From positions 1 to 64,000 of the forward strand of contig CAJOEZ010000017.1 of the NCBI GenBank assembly GCA_905233685.1: 64,000 nucleotides of DNA, read 5' to 3'. Source of the stretch: an uncultured Bacteroidales bacterium (GTDB lineage: Bacteria > Bacteroidota > Bacteroidia > Bacteroidales > F082). A program made the position numbers and the translations under genes. The notes beneath the pieces are model-generated. The model was not told where the DNA came from. It worked only from the letters and a program-made list of their open reading frames with translations, and made no database searches. Below, piece after piece: positions 33,566-42,132 of this stretch (its first letter is position 1; every line of letters begins with the position of its first letter).

Positions 33566-35339
33566 AATGACGAAATATGATTTCATCCTCATGAGCGGCG
33601 ACGCCGATGCCTTCTTGGAGAAGTTGCAATCGGTGGGCGTGGTAGACATCACGCGCTCACTGAAGCCTGTCGATGACAAGTCAGAGAAACTTTCGGCGCG
33701 TGCAGAGGTATACCGCAAAGCTCTTTCGTCCTTGAAAGCAGTCGAGAAAGCCGACGACCCGGGTCAGAAGCCTACCGACTTTGCCGTGGAGGTGATGCAA
33801 ACCGTGCGCGAAAAAGAAGCCATTGAGGCCCAATTGCCGCAACTTCGCAAGGATGCCGACGAGTTGGTGCCTTGGGGGCAATTCGACACCAAGAGTATCG
33901 AACGCCTCAAGGAAAACGGACTGAAACTCCACTTCTATAAGACGAAAGCCATCGACCCCGCTTGGAAGGAACAGTATGCGCTGAGCGAGATTTCGAACCT
34001 CGGCGGCTACAGTTATTTCGTGGTCGTGTCCGATTCCGACGACTATGACTTCCCGCTGAAGGAATTGCCTGCTCCTGACCGCAACTATGCCGCCGTCGAG
34101 CAGCAGATTGCCGACTTAGAGGCGCAGGTGAAGGAGAAAGATCAGCGCTTGGCCCAGCTGAAGACCTACGAGCCTCAGATTCAGAATGAGTTGGACAAAA
34201 CACTTTCGAAACTCGATTTGCACTTGGCAAACGTGGCGGGCGAGAAAGCCGCTGAGGACTACATCACGGTCTTCGAGGGCTTTGCCCCGGCCGAGTGCGA
34301 ATCCGCCCTGCGCGAGATGCTCGACAAAGAGAGCGTCTTCTATATCGAGGATAAGGCCAAAGTGGATGACAACCCGCCTATCGAACTAAAAAACAACAAG
34401 TTCGTCTCAATGTTTGAGTTGCTGACCGACATGTACGGCCGACCCAAATACGACGAATTCGACCCGACGGTGTTCATCTCCATCTTCTTCATGCTCTTCT
34501 TCGCCTTCTGTATGGGCGACATGGGCTATGGACTGGTGCTTATTGTCGCCAGCCTCGGACTGAAGAAAGTGTTGGGTAACATTGCCCCGTTAGGCGTCAC
34601 TTTAGGCATTGCCACCACGGTGGTGGGATTCTTCTTCCACACCTTCTTCTCGATGGACATGCTCGAATGGAGTTGGCTGCCCGAAGGGGTGAAACGCATC
34701 ATGCTGCCCTCGCAGATTGCGGGCTATGACGGCACGATGGTGCTGGCCTTGCTGGTCGGTATCGTCCATCTCTGTCTCGCCTTGATTGTCAAGACCTATC
34801 AGACTACCAAGACCAAGGGGTTCCTCAATTCGTTGGGCACTTGGGGATGGACTTTACTCATTGTAGGTGGCGTCATTGTGGGCGGTCTTGCCCTGATGGG
34901 CGTCATCGACAACGAAGTGACCAAGTGGATCGTTATAGTATTAGGCGTCATTTCTGCCTTGGGCATCTTTTTCCTCAACGACCTGCACCGCAATCCTTTG
35001 ATGAACTTCGGTTCGGGCTTGTGGGATACCTACAACACGGCCACGGGTTTGCTCGGCGACGTGCTGAGTTACCTGCGTCTGTATGCCTTGGGTCTGGCCG
35101 GTGCCAAACTCGGCGAAGCTTTCAATGCCATTGGCGTGCAAGCTTTGGGCGACGGCGGTGTCGGTGGTTGGATTGCCTTTATCCTCATCGTGGTGATCGG
35201 CCACGTGCTGAACATTGCCATGTGCGTCTTGGGTGCCTTCGTGCATCCCTTGCGACTCAACTTCCTCGAGTTCTTCAAAAACTCCGGTTACGAAGGAACA
35301 GGCAGGCGGTATAATCCCCTTTCAGAAATCAACAATTAA
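33555..35339 (+). CDS. atpI: V/A-type ATPase subunit I (stator a-subunit)
   Basis: Stator membrane subunit forming the ion half-channels. The N-terminal ~290 residues are the cytoplasmic arm with coiled coil (VEQQIADLEAQVKEKDQRLAQLKTYE). The C-terminal half has about seven to eight transmembrane helices. Family motifs are PTVFISIFFMLFFAFCMGDMGYGL, FFHTFFSMDMLEWSWLPEG and GDVLSYLRLYALGLAGAKLGEAFN, the last including the essential Arg of the a-subunit (YLRLYALG). 594 residues, normal. Confidence 0.95.
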   Translation: MVTEMTKYDFILMSGDADAFLEKLQSVGVVDITRSLKPVDDKSEKLSARAEVYRKALSSLKAVEKADDPGQKPTDFAVEVMQTVREKEAIEAQLPQLRKDADELVPWGQFDTKSIERLKENGLKLHFYKTKAIDPAWKEQYALSEISNLGGYSYFVVVSDSDDYDFPLKELPAPDRNYAAVEQQIADLEAQVKEKDQRLAQLKTYEPQIQNELDKTLSKLDLHLANVAGEKAAEDYITVFEGFAPAECESALREMLDKESVFYIEDKAKVDDNPPIELKNNKFVSMFELLTDMYGRPKYDEFDPTVFISIFFMLFFAFCMGDMGYGLVLIVASLGLKKVLGNIAPLGVTLGIATTVVGFFFHTFFSMDMLEWSWLPEGVKRIMLPSQIAGYDGTMVLALLVGIVHLCLALIVKTYQTTKTKGFLNSLGTWGWTLLIVGGVIVGGLALMGVIDNEVTKWIVIVLGVISALGIFFLNDLHRNPLMNFGSGLWDTYNTATGLLGDVLSYLRLYALGLAGAKLGEAFNAIGVQALGDGGVGGWIAFILIVVIGHVLNIAMCVLGAFVHPLRLNFLEFFKNSGYEGTGRRYNPLSEINN

Positions 35340-35759
<420 letters not shown>

Positions 35760-35785
35760 TTCCGAGAGGACAACCCTTCAAGAAC

Positions 35786-35813
35786 AAAGGCGACTCCGTT
35801 GGGGGTCGCCTTT
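35786..35813 (+). terminator. Terminator of the V-ATPase operon
   Basis: AAAGGCGAC stem pairs with GTCGCCTTT. It lies between the convergent ATPase operon and the S4 gene; the T run after the stem is short. Confidence 0.7.
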
Positions 35814-35819
35814 GGTGTA

Positions 35820-36209
35820 TCACATCTCATCCTTCAGCCGCTCAATCATCCTTCTCTCTTTCTTAGTTGGCCTGCCAGCTCCGCGGTCGCGCCACTCGGC
35901 TTTGTATGCGTTCATGAACTCGATGCGCTCGTATTCCTCCTTGGGTGTGAGATCGTTATAGACTTCAGGCACCTGTTTGGGCGATACGCGGTTCTTGACG
36001 ACAGTCTTTACCTCCACTACTTTGTGCAGCTGCCCAATCTGCACTTGAATGACATCGCCTTCCTTCACTTCGCGCGAGGGCTTGACAGGATTGTCTTCGA
36101 TTTTCACTTTGCCGCCTTTGATGGCATCTGCTGCCAACGAGCGCGTCTTGAACAGGCGCGCCGCCCACAGCCATTTATCCATGCGGACGATGTTTTCTTC
36201 CTCGGCCAT
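35820..36209 (-). CDS. S4-domain RNA-binding protein (Hsp15-like)
   Basis: Start at [26 protein letters not shown], whose ATG overlaps the stop of der by one base. The S4 fold is clear: MDKWLWAARLFKTRSLAADAIKGGKVKIEDNPVKPSREVKEGDVIQV. The C-terminal Arg/Lys-rich tail (GRPTKKERRMIERLKDEM) matches Hsp15/YlmH-type proteins that bind 50S-tRNA complexes or rRNA. 129 residues. Likely translationally coupled with der. Confidence 0.9.
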   Translation of the reverse strand: MAEEENIVRMDKWLWAARLFKTRSLAADAIKGGKVKIEDNPVKPSREVKEGDVIQVQIGQLHKVVEVKTVVKNRVSPKQVPEVYNDLTPKEEYERIEFMNAYKAEWRDRGAGRPTKKERRMIERLKDEM

Positions 36210-37516
36210 TATTTCTCCTTGAAAATCAATTGAATCGGCACGCCGTTGAAGTCCCAAGTTTCGCGCAATTTGTTCTCCAAGAAGCGCTTATAAGACTCTT
36301 TCACGTCTTTGGGGAGGTTGCAGAAAAACACAAACTGCGGCGTGCGGCCCTTCAGTTGGGTGATGTACTTGATGCGCAGGAAACGTCCGCGCGACGCCGT
36401 CTGCAACGGCACGGAGTTGATGATTTCCAACATCTTGTCGTTTAGCTCGCGGACAGGGATACGGCGTTCGCGGTTTTCATAGACCTTATGGGCGGTCTCA
36501 AGCACCTTATAGATACGTTGCTTGTTGATGGCCGAAGTAAAGATGATGGGATAATCGGTGAAAGGAGCCGTGCGTTCACGAATCAAATCTTCGTAAGCCT
36601 TATGTGTGTTGGAATCCTTTTCGACCAAATCCCACTTGTTCACCACCATCACCAGACCTTTCTTGTTACGCTCGATAAGGCGCAGTATGTTCATGTCCTG
36701 TGCTTCAAAGCCTTGCGTCGCGTCGAGCATGAGAATGGCCACATCGCAGCCTTCGATGGCGCGGACGGAGCGTAAAACGCTGTAAAACTCAATGTCTTCC
36801 TCCACCTTGCTCTTCTTGCGCAGTCCGGCGGTATCGACGAGCATGAATTCCATGCCGAAAGCGTTGTAGCGTGTGTAGTTGGCGTCGCGGGTGGTGCCGG
36901 CGATGTCAGTCACAATGTGGCGGTCGGTGCCAAGGAAGGCATTGATAAGCGACGATTTGCCCACATTGGGCCTTCCCACCACGGTGAAACGCGGCAGGTC
37001 GGTGTTGAAGTCGGTGGTGTCGTTGGGTAGCAGCTCGCAAATCTTGTCCAATAGCTCACCCGTTCCCGTTCCCGTCATGGCGGAGATGGGCCAAGGCTCG
37101 TCCAGGCCCAAGGCATAGAACTCGCCCATCAAGGCTTCTTTGTTGGGCTCATCTATCTTGTTGACTGTCAACAGGACAGGTTTCTTTTGTTGGCGCAGAA
37201 TCAGAGCCACGTCTTCGTCAAGGACATGAAGTCCTTCGCGACCGTCCACCAAAAAGACGATGACATCGGCCTCGTCGATGGCCAAGTCCACCTGCTTGCG
37301 GATTTCTTCTTCAAAGATGTCGTCCGACCCCACCACATAACCGCCAGTGTCGATGACGGTGAATTCCTTGCCGTTCCAGTCGCTCTTGCCGTAATGCCGG
37401 TCGCGCGTCACGCCACTCGTCTCTTCCACGATGGCCATGCGCTGCTTCAGCAGTCGGTTGAAAAGCGTCGATTTTCCCACGTTGGGACGCCCCACTATTG
37501 CTACGATGTTTGACAT
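36209..37516 (-). CDS. der: Ribosome biogenesis GTPase Der (EngA)
   Basis: Tandem GTPase needed for 50S assembly. The first G domain has [12 protein letters not shown] (G1), DTGG (G3) and NKID (G4). The second has [31 protein letters not shown] and NKWD. A KH-like C-terminal domain ends at [13 protein letters not shown]. 435 residues, normal. A -7 element is on the minus strand at 37545-37552. Confidence 0.98.
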   Translation of the reverse strand: MSNIVAIVGRPNVGKSTLFNRLLKQRMAIVEETSGVTRDRHYGKSDWNGKEFTVIDTGGYVVGSDDIFEEEIRKQVDLAIDEADVIVFLVDGREGLHVLDEDVALILRQQKKPVLLTVNKIDEPNKEALMGEFYALGLDEPWPISAMTGTGTGELLDKICELLPNDTTDFNTDLPRFTVVGRPNVGKSSLINAFLGTDRHIVTDIAGTTRDANYTRYNAFGMEFMLVDTAGLRKKSKVEEDIEFYSVLRSVRAIEGCDVAILMLDATQGFEAQDMNILRLIERNKKGLVMVVNKWDLVEKDSNTHKAYEDLIRERTAPFTDYPIIFTSAINKQRIYKVLETAHKVYENRERRIPVRELNDKMLEIINSVPLQTASRGRFLRIKYITQLKGRTPQFVFFCNLPKDVKESYKRFLENKLRETWDFNGVPIQLIFKEK

Positions 37517-37544
37517 GATTTTGTCGATTTATGGTTTTGGGCTG

Positions 37545-37552
37545 CAAAAATA
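37545..37552 (-). promoter_or_regulatory. -7 element of der
   Basis: It reads TATTTTTG on the minus strand, 29 nt upstream of the der start. Confidence 0.6.
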
Positions 37553-37559
37553 CTAAATA

Positions 37560-37638
37560 GTTAGGAGTGTGGAGTTAGGAATGTGGAGTTTTTTGTCTGC
37601 TCCAATACTCCTAACTACACACTCCTCACTCCAAACTG
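37560..37638. repeat. GTTAGGAGTGTGGAGT-type imperfect inverted repeat between der and era
   Basis: GTTAGGAGTGTGGAGTTAGG is followed by the opposed series ACTCCTAACTACACACTCCT. Both halves are built of a GGAGT-type unit. Simple-sequence-like, non-coding. Confidence 0.6.
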
Positions 37639-37641
37639 CCT

Positions 37642-38523
37642 TTAGGCTTCATACCCAAACCGCTTCAATTCAGCTTCATTATCCCGCCAGTCTTTATCGA
37701 CTTTCACGAACAATTCGAGGAAAATCTTCTTTCCCGTAAACTCCTCAATATCAGTGCGGGCCTGCATTCCAAGCTTCTTGATAGCGGTGCCGCCCTTGCC
37801 GATGATGATGGCTTTTTGTGACTCGCGAGCCACATAGATGACAGAGCGAATATGGACACGATGCTCGGTCTCCTCGTAACTTTCCACCTCAACTTGCACA
37901 GAATATGGGATTTCCTGCTGGTAGTTGAGCAGAATCTTCTCGCGGATAATCTCTGTGATGAAAAAGCGCATTGAGCGGTCGGTGAGCTCGTCCTTGGGGA
38001 AATAGGGCGGACATTCGGGTAGTTTTTCCAAAATTTGCTTGAAAATGAACTCCACATTGGCGTTGTATTGCGCCGAAAGCGTGAAAACGGTCGCATTGGG
38101 CAGGATTTCTCGCCATTGTTCCACAGCTTTCTCTACTTGTTCTTGCGTGGAGAGGTCGATTTTGTTGATGAGCACAAAGACAGGTATCTCGGTGGTTTTC
38201 AGTCGCTCCACGGTCTTTTCCTCAATCTTTTTGTCGGTGATATCGACCACAAAAAGAATGAGATCGGCATCGATAAGGGCCACGTTGACAAATTGGTTCA
38301 TCACCTCGTGCATCTTGTAGGCTGGGTCTTTGATAATGCCAGGCGTGTCGGAGAAGACGATTTGGAAGTCGTCGCCGTTGACGATGCCGAGGATGCGATG
38401 GCGCGTGGTTTGCGCCTTCGAGGTGATGATGGAGATTTTCTCCCCAACGAGCTGATTCATAAGGGTTGACTTGCCCACATTCGGGCGTCCTATGATGTTG
38501 ACATAACCTGCTTTATGCGTCAT
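37642..38523 (-). CDS. era: GTPase Era
   Basis: 16S rRNA-binding GTPase for 30S maturation. Start at [33 protein letters not shown]1 [10 protein letters not shown]3 DTPGI, G4 NKID. The C-terminal KH domain has GKGGTAIKKLGMQARTDIEEFTGKKIFLELFVKVDKDWRDN. 293 residues, normal. It is separated from der by a repeat-bearing gap, and both are on the minus strand. Confidence 0.98.
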   Translation of the reverse strand: MTHKAGYVNIIGRPNVGKSTLMNQLVGEKISIITSKAQTTRHRILGIVNGDDFQIVFSDTPGIIKDPAYKMHEVMNQFVNVALIDADLILFVVDITDKKIEEKTVERLKTTEIPVFVLINKIDLSTQEQVEKAVEQWREILPNATVFTLSAQYNANVEFIFKQILEKLPECPPYFPKDELTDRSMRFFITEIIREKILLNYQQEIPYSVQVEVESYEETEHRVHIRSVIYVARESQKAIIIGKGGTAIKKLGMQARTDIEEFTGKKIFLELFVKVDKDWRDNEAELKRFGYEA

Positions 38524-38550
38524 AACGAAAAATTTTCTCGGTTTTTTGCC

Positions 38551-38578
38551 TTGCAAAGAAACAAAATTATTATCTTTG
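38551..38578 (+). promoter_or_regulatory. Promoter of tRNA-fMet
   Basis: TTG at 38551-38553 and TATCTTTG at 38571-38578 are spaced by 17 bp, about 50 bp before the tRNA. Confidence 0.7.
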
Positions 38579-38628
38579 CAGCCGATTTCGGGAACGAAAT
38601 TTTTTGTTTTTCCGAAAATTTGACACGA

Positions 38629-38700
38629 TGCGGGGTAGAGCAGAGGCAGCTCGTCGGGCTCATAACCCGGAGGTCGGAGGTTCGAATCCTCCCCCCGCTA
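38629..38700 (+). tRNA. Initiator tRNA-Met (CAT)
   Basis: The cloverleaf folds as acceptor TGCGGGG/CCCCGCT, D-stem GAGC/GCTC, anticodon loop CTCATAA with CAT at 38661-38663, and T-arm GGAGG TTCGAAT CCTCC. Two initiator marks are present: an unpaired 1:72 position (T opposite T) and three consecutive G-C pairs (GGG/CCC) next to the anticodon loop. CCA is not encoded. Confidence 0.93.
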
Positions 38701-38709
38701 CACCAACAG

Positions 38710-38736
38710 AAAACAGGCTGCGTTGCAGCCTGTTTT
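38710..38736 (+). terminator. Terminator of tRNA-fMet
   Basis: AAACAGGCTG CGTTG CAGCCTGTTTTT stem with a T tract, ten bases after the tRNA. Confidence 0.85.
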
Positions 38737-38794
38737 TGTTTTTCTGCCCCGCTATGCAAGCTTGCTTGCGAATAGTGGGGTAGCAAAACAAAAT

Positions 38795-38820
38795 GTAGAG
38801 ACGGTATGCACCGTCTCTAC
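38795..38820. repeat. GTAGAGACGGT palindrome (intergenic copy)
   Basis: GTAGAGACGGT and ACCGTCTCTAC arms enclose ATGC-type spacer bases, a perfect 11-bp stem. It is related to the copy inside the TPR gene at 20871-20896. Confidence 0.75.
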
Positions 38821-38889
38821 TGTTTTCTGATAGTGTAAAGCCCTCCCTGGATCACGACTGAAAGGAGTAATCCTCCTTTATAACACACC

Positions 38890-38928
38890 AGAAACGGATG
38901 ACCTAAAGGCCATCCGTTTTCTGTTTTT
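38890..38928 (+). terminator. Orphan terminator-like hairpin
   Basis: GAAACGGATG and CATCCGTTTTC arms are followed by TGTTTTT. It points along the plus strand although no plus-strand gene lies just upstream, so a short RNA from this gap is possible. Confidence 0.5.
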
Positions 38929-38956
38929 AAATTGTCAAATTAGCTTGAAAAAAAAC

Positions 38957-39463
38957 TTATTCCGTGAGCAATTTGTTCAAATTGGCATTGACGGTACCCG
39001 TAACGGTGAACGGAATGGGAATAGGTTGTCCAGCGATGTTGAGGTTGCCCGAACCGTTGAAAGTGCCGTCCATGGCGAAGATGCTCCCCGCTAAGGCTCC
39101 GTTCAAGTTGATGGTAAGGTCTACGGGCGATCCTTCAATTTCATAAATGATATGGATGGGGTCGAAGACGACCTTGTCGTCCGTAATGGTGCCAGTAGCG
39201 GTGAAGGTCTCTTCCTGGCCCTCAGGTGCGTAGGTCAACACAAGCTTGTTGTCAGCATCACCTGCGCTGAGGCTGATGAGCATCGGGAAAGTCTGTTCAA
39301 TGTCTTGGGTCAAGCTCGTTCCACCAGAACCTATGGAAAGGGTGCCTTTCACCAAAGCACTGCCATTGTAGTTGCCGATGAATTTCTCATAGGGTTTCTC
39401 TTTCTTGCAAGCTGCAAAAAGCACTGTAATGCAGCACATTGCGATAATCAGTGATTTCTTCAT
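38957..39463 (-). CDS. Small lipoprotein of unknown function
   Basis: Signal MKKSLIIAMCCITVLFAAC followed by KKEK makes a lipoprotein. The 150-residue mature part is a beta-rich calycin-like or sandwich domain (YNGSALVKGTLSIGSGG; FTATGTITDDKVVFDPI; SIFAMDGTFNGSGNLNIAGQPIPIPFTVTGTV). Similar small lipoproteins abound in Bacteroidales. No motif points to an enzyme. Its minus-strand -7 element (39526-39533) overlaps the divergent antiporter promoter region. Confidence 0.75.
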   Translation of the reverse strand: MKKSLIIAMCCITVLFAACKKEKPYEKFIGNYNGSALVKGTLSIGSGGTSLTQDIEQTFPMLISLSAGDADNKLVLTYAPEGQEETFTATGTITDDKVVFDPIHIIYEIEGSPVDLTINLNGALAGSIFAMDGTFNGSGNLNIAGQPIPIPFTVTGTVNANLNKLLTE

Positions 39464-39525
39464 GATACAATAATTTTTGTTGGTTGATACTTCCTTTTTG
39501 AATTCGTAAAGATAAAGGTGGCTAC

Positions 39526-39533
39526 AAAAATAA
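39526..39533 (-). promoter_or_regulatory. -7 element of the small lipoprotein gene
   Basis: It reads TATTTTTG on the minus strand, 63 nt from the start at 39463. Confidence 0.55.
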
Positions 39534-39575
39534 AGCCAAATTCGATACGAGAACGGTTTTTGTTTGAAAAAAGTG

Positions 39576-39583
39576 TAATTTTG
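39576..39583 (+). promoter_or_regulatory. -7 element (TAATTTTG) of the antiporter gene
   Basis: TAATTTTG lies 18 nt before the ATG at 39602. Confidence 0.6.
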
Positions 39584-39601
39584 GCCGATATTTTTTCGTG
39601 T

Positions 39602-41260
39602 ATGAAGAAAAAATGGTTCCTGTTGGCCGTGGTTTTGGCTCTTGTTTTGGGCATTGCCGCGCTGTATATCTTCGGCCCTGTCGAAGGCCCGATGCCGTTG
39701 TGGATGTCGATTCTACCACCTTTAGTAGCTATTGCCATGGCCTTGATTATCAAGGAAGTGGTTTCGTCAATGTTCATCGGCATTCTGACAGGCACTTTCA
39801 TCATGGCCTTGTATGCGGGGCAGAGTCCTGTGAGTGCTTTTGGAGGAGGCTTGTTGCGCGTGGTGGACACCTACGTTTCCGGGGCGTTGTTTGAGGACGA
39901 ACACATCACCATCATCATTTTCACTATGCTCATCGGCGGCATGGTGCGCATCGTGACGGCCAACGGCGGAATGCAGGGCATGGTCAATTGGCTGTCGCGA
40001 CGGGCTAAAGGACCGCGTTCGGGACAACTGATGACCTTCATCATGGACCTCTGCATCTTCTTCGACGACTATTCCAACACCCTCGTGGTAGGCAACACCA
40101 TGCGGCCCATTGCCGACAAGCTGAAAGTGTCGCGCGAGAAATTAGCCTACATCGTTGACTCCACTTCGGCGCCGGTGGTGGCGGTGGCTTTCGTCACCAC
40201 ATGGATTGGGGCAGAACTGAGCTACATCCAAGACGGCATTAATACCATCGGGCTTGAGGTTTCGGCTTATTCGGTGTTTATCAACTCGTTAGCCTACAGC
40301 TTCTATCCCTTCCTCACCCTCAGTTTCGTGCTGATGATTATCCTCAGTGGGCGCGACTTCGGCCCCATGCTGAAAGCCGAGCGCAAGGCCCGAATGGCTT
40401 CTATGACAGAGACGGAAACCCTGAGAAGCGCGACCCAACCCGCACACATCATCGATGCCATGATTCCCTTATCGGTGCTGGTTTTCAGCACTATTGTCGG
40501 GTTGATTGCGACGGGTTATGATGCCGCGATTTGGAATGACACCAGTGTAGGTTTCTTCCCCAAAATTTCCGCGACTATCGGGGAGGCTAATTCCTATTTG
40601 GCCTTGCTGTGGGGCTCGCTGCTCTCCCTGCTCACGGCCATTATCGTGACGCTTTTGCGCGGCTATTTGACCTTTGCCAAAGTGATGGAGGAGATGGTTG
40701 AAGGCTTCAAGTCGATGTTCAACGCCGTTTTGATTCTCACGATGGCGTGGGCTATTGCTTTGATAGCCAAAGATATGCACACGGCTGAGTTCGTCTCGCA
40801 TTTGTTGGTGCAATGGTCGCTTTCGCCGGTGTTGGTGCCAGCGTTGACATTTGTTTTAGCTACATTAATCGGTTTCTCGACGGGTACCTCATGGGGTACG
40901 ATGGCCATCCTTTACCCGTTGATTTTGCCTGCCTCGTGGATGCTGTGTCAGGAGCAGGGCCTGTCGGTGGAAGCCGCGACGCCGTTATTTTATAATATCG
41001 TGGCTTCGGTGCTGGCTGGTTCCGTCATGGGCGACCACTGCTCCCCGATTTCCGACACCACCATCATGAGTTCCATGGCCTCGGGCTGTAACCACATGCA
41101 ACACGTCAGCACGCAAATGCCCTACGCCTTGATGGTAGGCGGCACGGCTTTGTTCATAGGCGTTTTGCCCACGGCCTTGGGTTTGCCCACTTGGGTGGCG
41201 TTTTTGATGGGGGTTACAGTGTTGTTTTTGGTGGTTAGGTTTGTGGGAAAAAAGGTTTGA
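39602..41260 (+). CDS. Na+/H+ antiporter, NhaC family
   Basis: Inner-membrane secondary transporter. The start is placed at MKKKWFLLAVVLALVLGIAAL, because a -7 element lies 18 nt upstream and the longer frame is unlike the family. About 11-12 transmembrane helices. Family-like segments are DLCIFFDDYSNTLVVGNTMRPIADKLKVSREKLAYIVDSTSAPVV, VLATLIGFSTGTSWGTMAILYPL and SVLAGSVMGDHCSPISDTTIMSSMASGCNHMQHVSTQMPYAL. The conserved GDHCSPISDTT motif supports NhaC-like function over other IT-superfamily members. 552 residues. It may complement the sodium-type V-ATPase nearby (inference). Confidence 0.92.
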   Translation: MKKKWFLLAVVLALVLGIAALYIFGPVEGPMPLWMSILPPLVAIAMALIIKEVVSSMFIGILTGTFIMALYAGQSPVSAFGGGLLRVVDTYVSGALFEDEHITIIIFTMLIGGMVRIVTANGGMQGMVNWLSRRAKGPRSGQLMTFIMDLCIFFDDYSNTLVVGNTMRPIADKLKVSREKLAYIVDSTSAPVVAVAFVTTWIGAELSYIQDGINTIGLEVSAYSVFINSLAYSFYPFLTLSFVLMIILSGRDFGPMLKAERKARMASMTETETLRSATQPAHIIDAMIPLSVLVFSTIVGLIATGYDAAIWNDTSVGFFPKISATIGEANSYLALLWGSLLSLLTAIIVTLLRGYLTFAKVMEEMVEGFKSMFNAVLILTMAWAIALIAKDMHTAEFVSHLLVQWSLSPVLVPALTFVLATLIGFSTGTSWGTMAILYPLILPASWMLCQEQGLSVEAATPLFYNIVASVLAGSVMGDHCSPISDTTIMSSMASGCNHMQHVSTQMPYALMVGGTALFIGVLPTALGLPTWVAFLMGVTVLFLVVRFVGKKV

Positions 41261-41263
41261 GTT

Positions 41264-41707
41264 TTAGGCTTTCATCTCCTCGAAAACGGGCAGGTGGTCC
41301 ATCGGCTGCAAAGTTCCGTTCTCCACTTTGATGCAATGGCAGTCGGAGCCATTGTAGAACAACAAAAAACGGGGCTGCAAAGCGGTATAGTACCGCACGG
41401 CTTGGTCGAGAGTTTTGGCGGTGAGCTTCACCGTTGGCGCCTTGCATTCCACAATCATCAGCGGACGGCCTTCGGTGCCAAACACAACCGCATCGCAACG
41501 TTTGTCCAAACCGTTCACCTTGACGGAATACTCCACCGCAACGAGACCAGCCGGCACTTGCAAATGCTCGACGAGAAGATACAGCATCTTCTGCCTGACT
41601 TCCTCTTCGGGCGTCAGCGCGACAAAACGGCGGCGCAGCGGGTCAAAAACAAAAGATTTGCCCTCGCGTTGCTCCGTTTTGAACCATTGCAGTTTGTGCT
41701 CAGCCAT
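41264..41707 (-). CDS. Stand-alone HsdR N-terminal-like PD-(D/E)xK nuclease-fold protein
   Basis: 147 residues carrying only the N-terminal nuclease-fold region seen in type I restriction R subunits. The catalytic pattern is D72 (CDAVVFG), then E87-C-K89 (LMIVECKAP), i.e. D-x14-E-x-K. The preceding PEEEVRQKMLYLLVEHLQVPAGLVAVEYSV is the usual lead-in. No helicase, HsdM or HsdS is nearby, so this is not a restriction system. Such small proteins are widespread in Bacteroidota with unknown role. It has a divergent promoter with the next lipoprotein gene. Confidence 0.85.
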   Translation of the reverse strand: MAEHKLQWFKTEQREGKSFVFDPLRRRFVALTPEEEVRQKMLYLLVEHLQVPAGLVAVEYSVKVNGLDKRCDAVVFGTEGRPLMIVECKAPTVKLTAKTLDQAVRYYTALQPRFLLFYNGSDCHCIKVENGTLQPMDHLPVFEEMKA

Positions 41708-41729
41708 GAAATCACGCTTTTTTCAGTGG

Positions 41730-41737
41730 CAAAGGTA
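41730..41737 (-). promoter_or_regulatory. -7 element of the HsdR-N-like gene
   Basis: It reads TACCTTTG on the minus strand, 22 nt from the start. Confidence 0.5.
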
Positions 41738-41745
41738 AAAAAGAT

Positions 41746-41753
41746 TACTTTTG
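41746..41753 (+). promoter_or_regulatory. -7 element (TACTTTTG), leaderless layout
   Basis: Four bases (CGCC) separate TACTTTTG from the ATG at 41758, so the mRNA may start at the initiation codon. Confidence 0.5.
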
Positions 41754-41757
41754 CGCC

Positions 41758-42129
41758 ATGAAAAAACTGGTTTTTCTCCTCATTTTGGGTCTCGCCTTTG
41801 CGATTGCGGCTTGCCATTCCAAGGCCGATTCCGTCATTGGCCAATGGAAGGCCGACAAAGTGAACGTGCAGTTCGACGAAAAGCGCAGTACCCCCGAAGT
41901 GGTAAAGCAAGTCGGCGAGATGGAAAAGCAGAACCGATTCAGCATTTCTGTCGATTCCATATTGGTTTTCAAGAGCTTGGACACGGAGATGACAGGTCGC
42001 ATCATCTCTGACAAGCAAGGAAACCTTTTCCTTGACGGCGTTCTGTTCGGGCAATGGAAAAACGGCGAAATCGTCACACGAACGTCTTCGCCGTTAGGGG
42101 AAATTGTGGTTGTATACAAAAAGGAATGA
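41758..42129 (+). CDS. Small lipocalin-like lipoprotein
   Basis: Signal MKKLVFLLILGLAFAIAAC with lipobox, then HSKADSVIGQWKADKVNVQFDEKRSTPEVVKQVGEMEKQNRFSISVDSILVFKS. The opening IGQWKADKV and alternating strands (GRIISDKQGNLFLDG; EIVTRTSSPLGEIVVVYKKE) look like the small lipocalin-like domains common in Bacteroidota. 123 residues. The role is unknown. It converges with the DUF4837 gene with a 3-bp gap. Confidence 0.72.
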   Translation: MKKLVFLLILGLAFAIAACHSKADSVIGQWKADKVNVQFDEKRSTPEVVKQVGEMEKQNRFSISVDSILVFKSLDTEMTGRIISDKQGNLFLDGVLFGQWKNGEIVTRTSSPLGEIVVVYKKE

Positions 42130-42132
42130 CGA

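Larger units (their letters stand above)
38747..38956. other. Non-coding stretch with a series of hairpins
   Basis: No gene is seen. It holds a CCCCGCTAT...ATAGTGGGG hairpin (about 38747-38780), the GTAGAGACG palindrome, an AAGGAGTAATCCTCCTT hairpin (about 38861-38878) and a terminator-like stem at 38890-38928. Confidence 0.6.

Noticed and set aside
38701-38956. CRISPR array
   Set aside because: The hairpins are different from one another and there is no regular repeat-spacer pattern.
41264-41707. Type I restriction-modification system
   Set aside because: Only the N-terminal nuclease-fold segment is present; no helicase, methylase or specificity gene is nearby.
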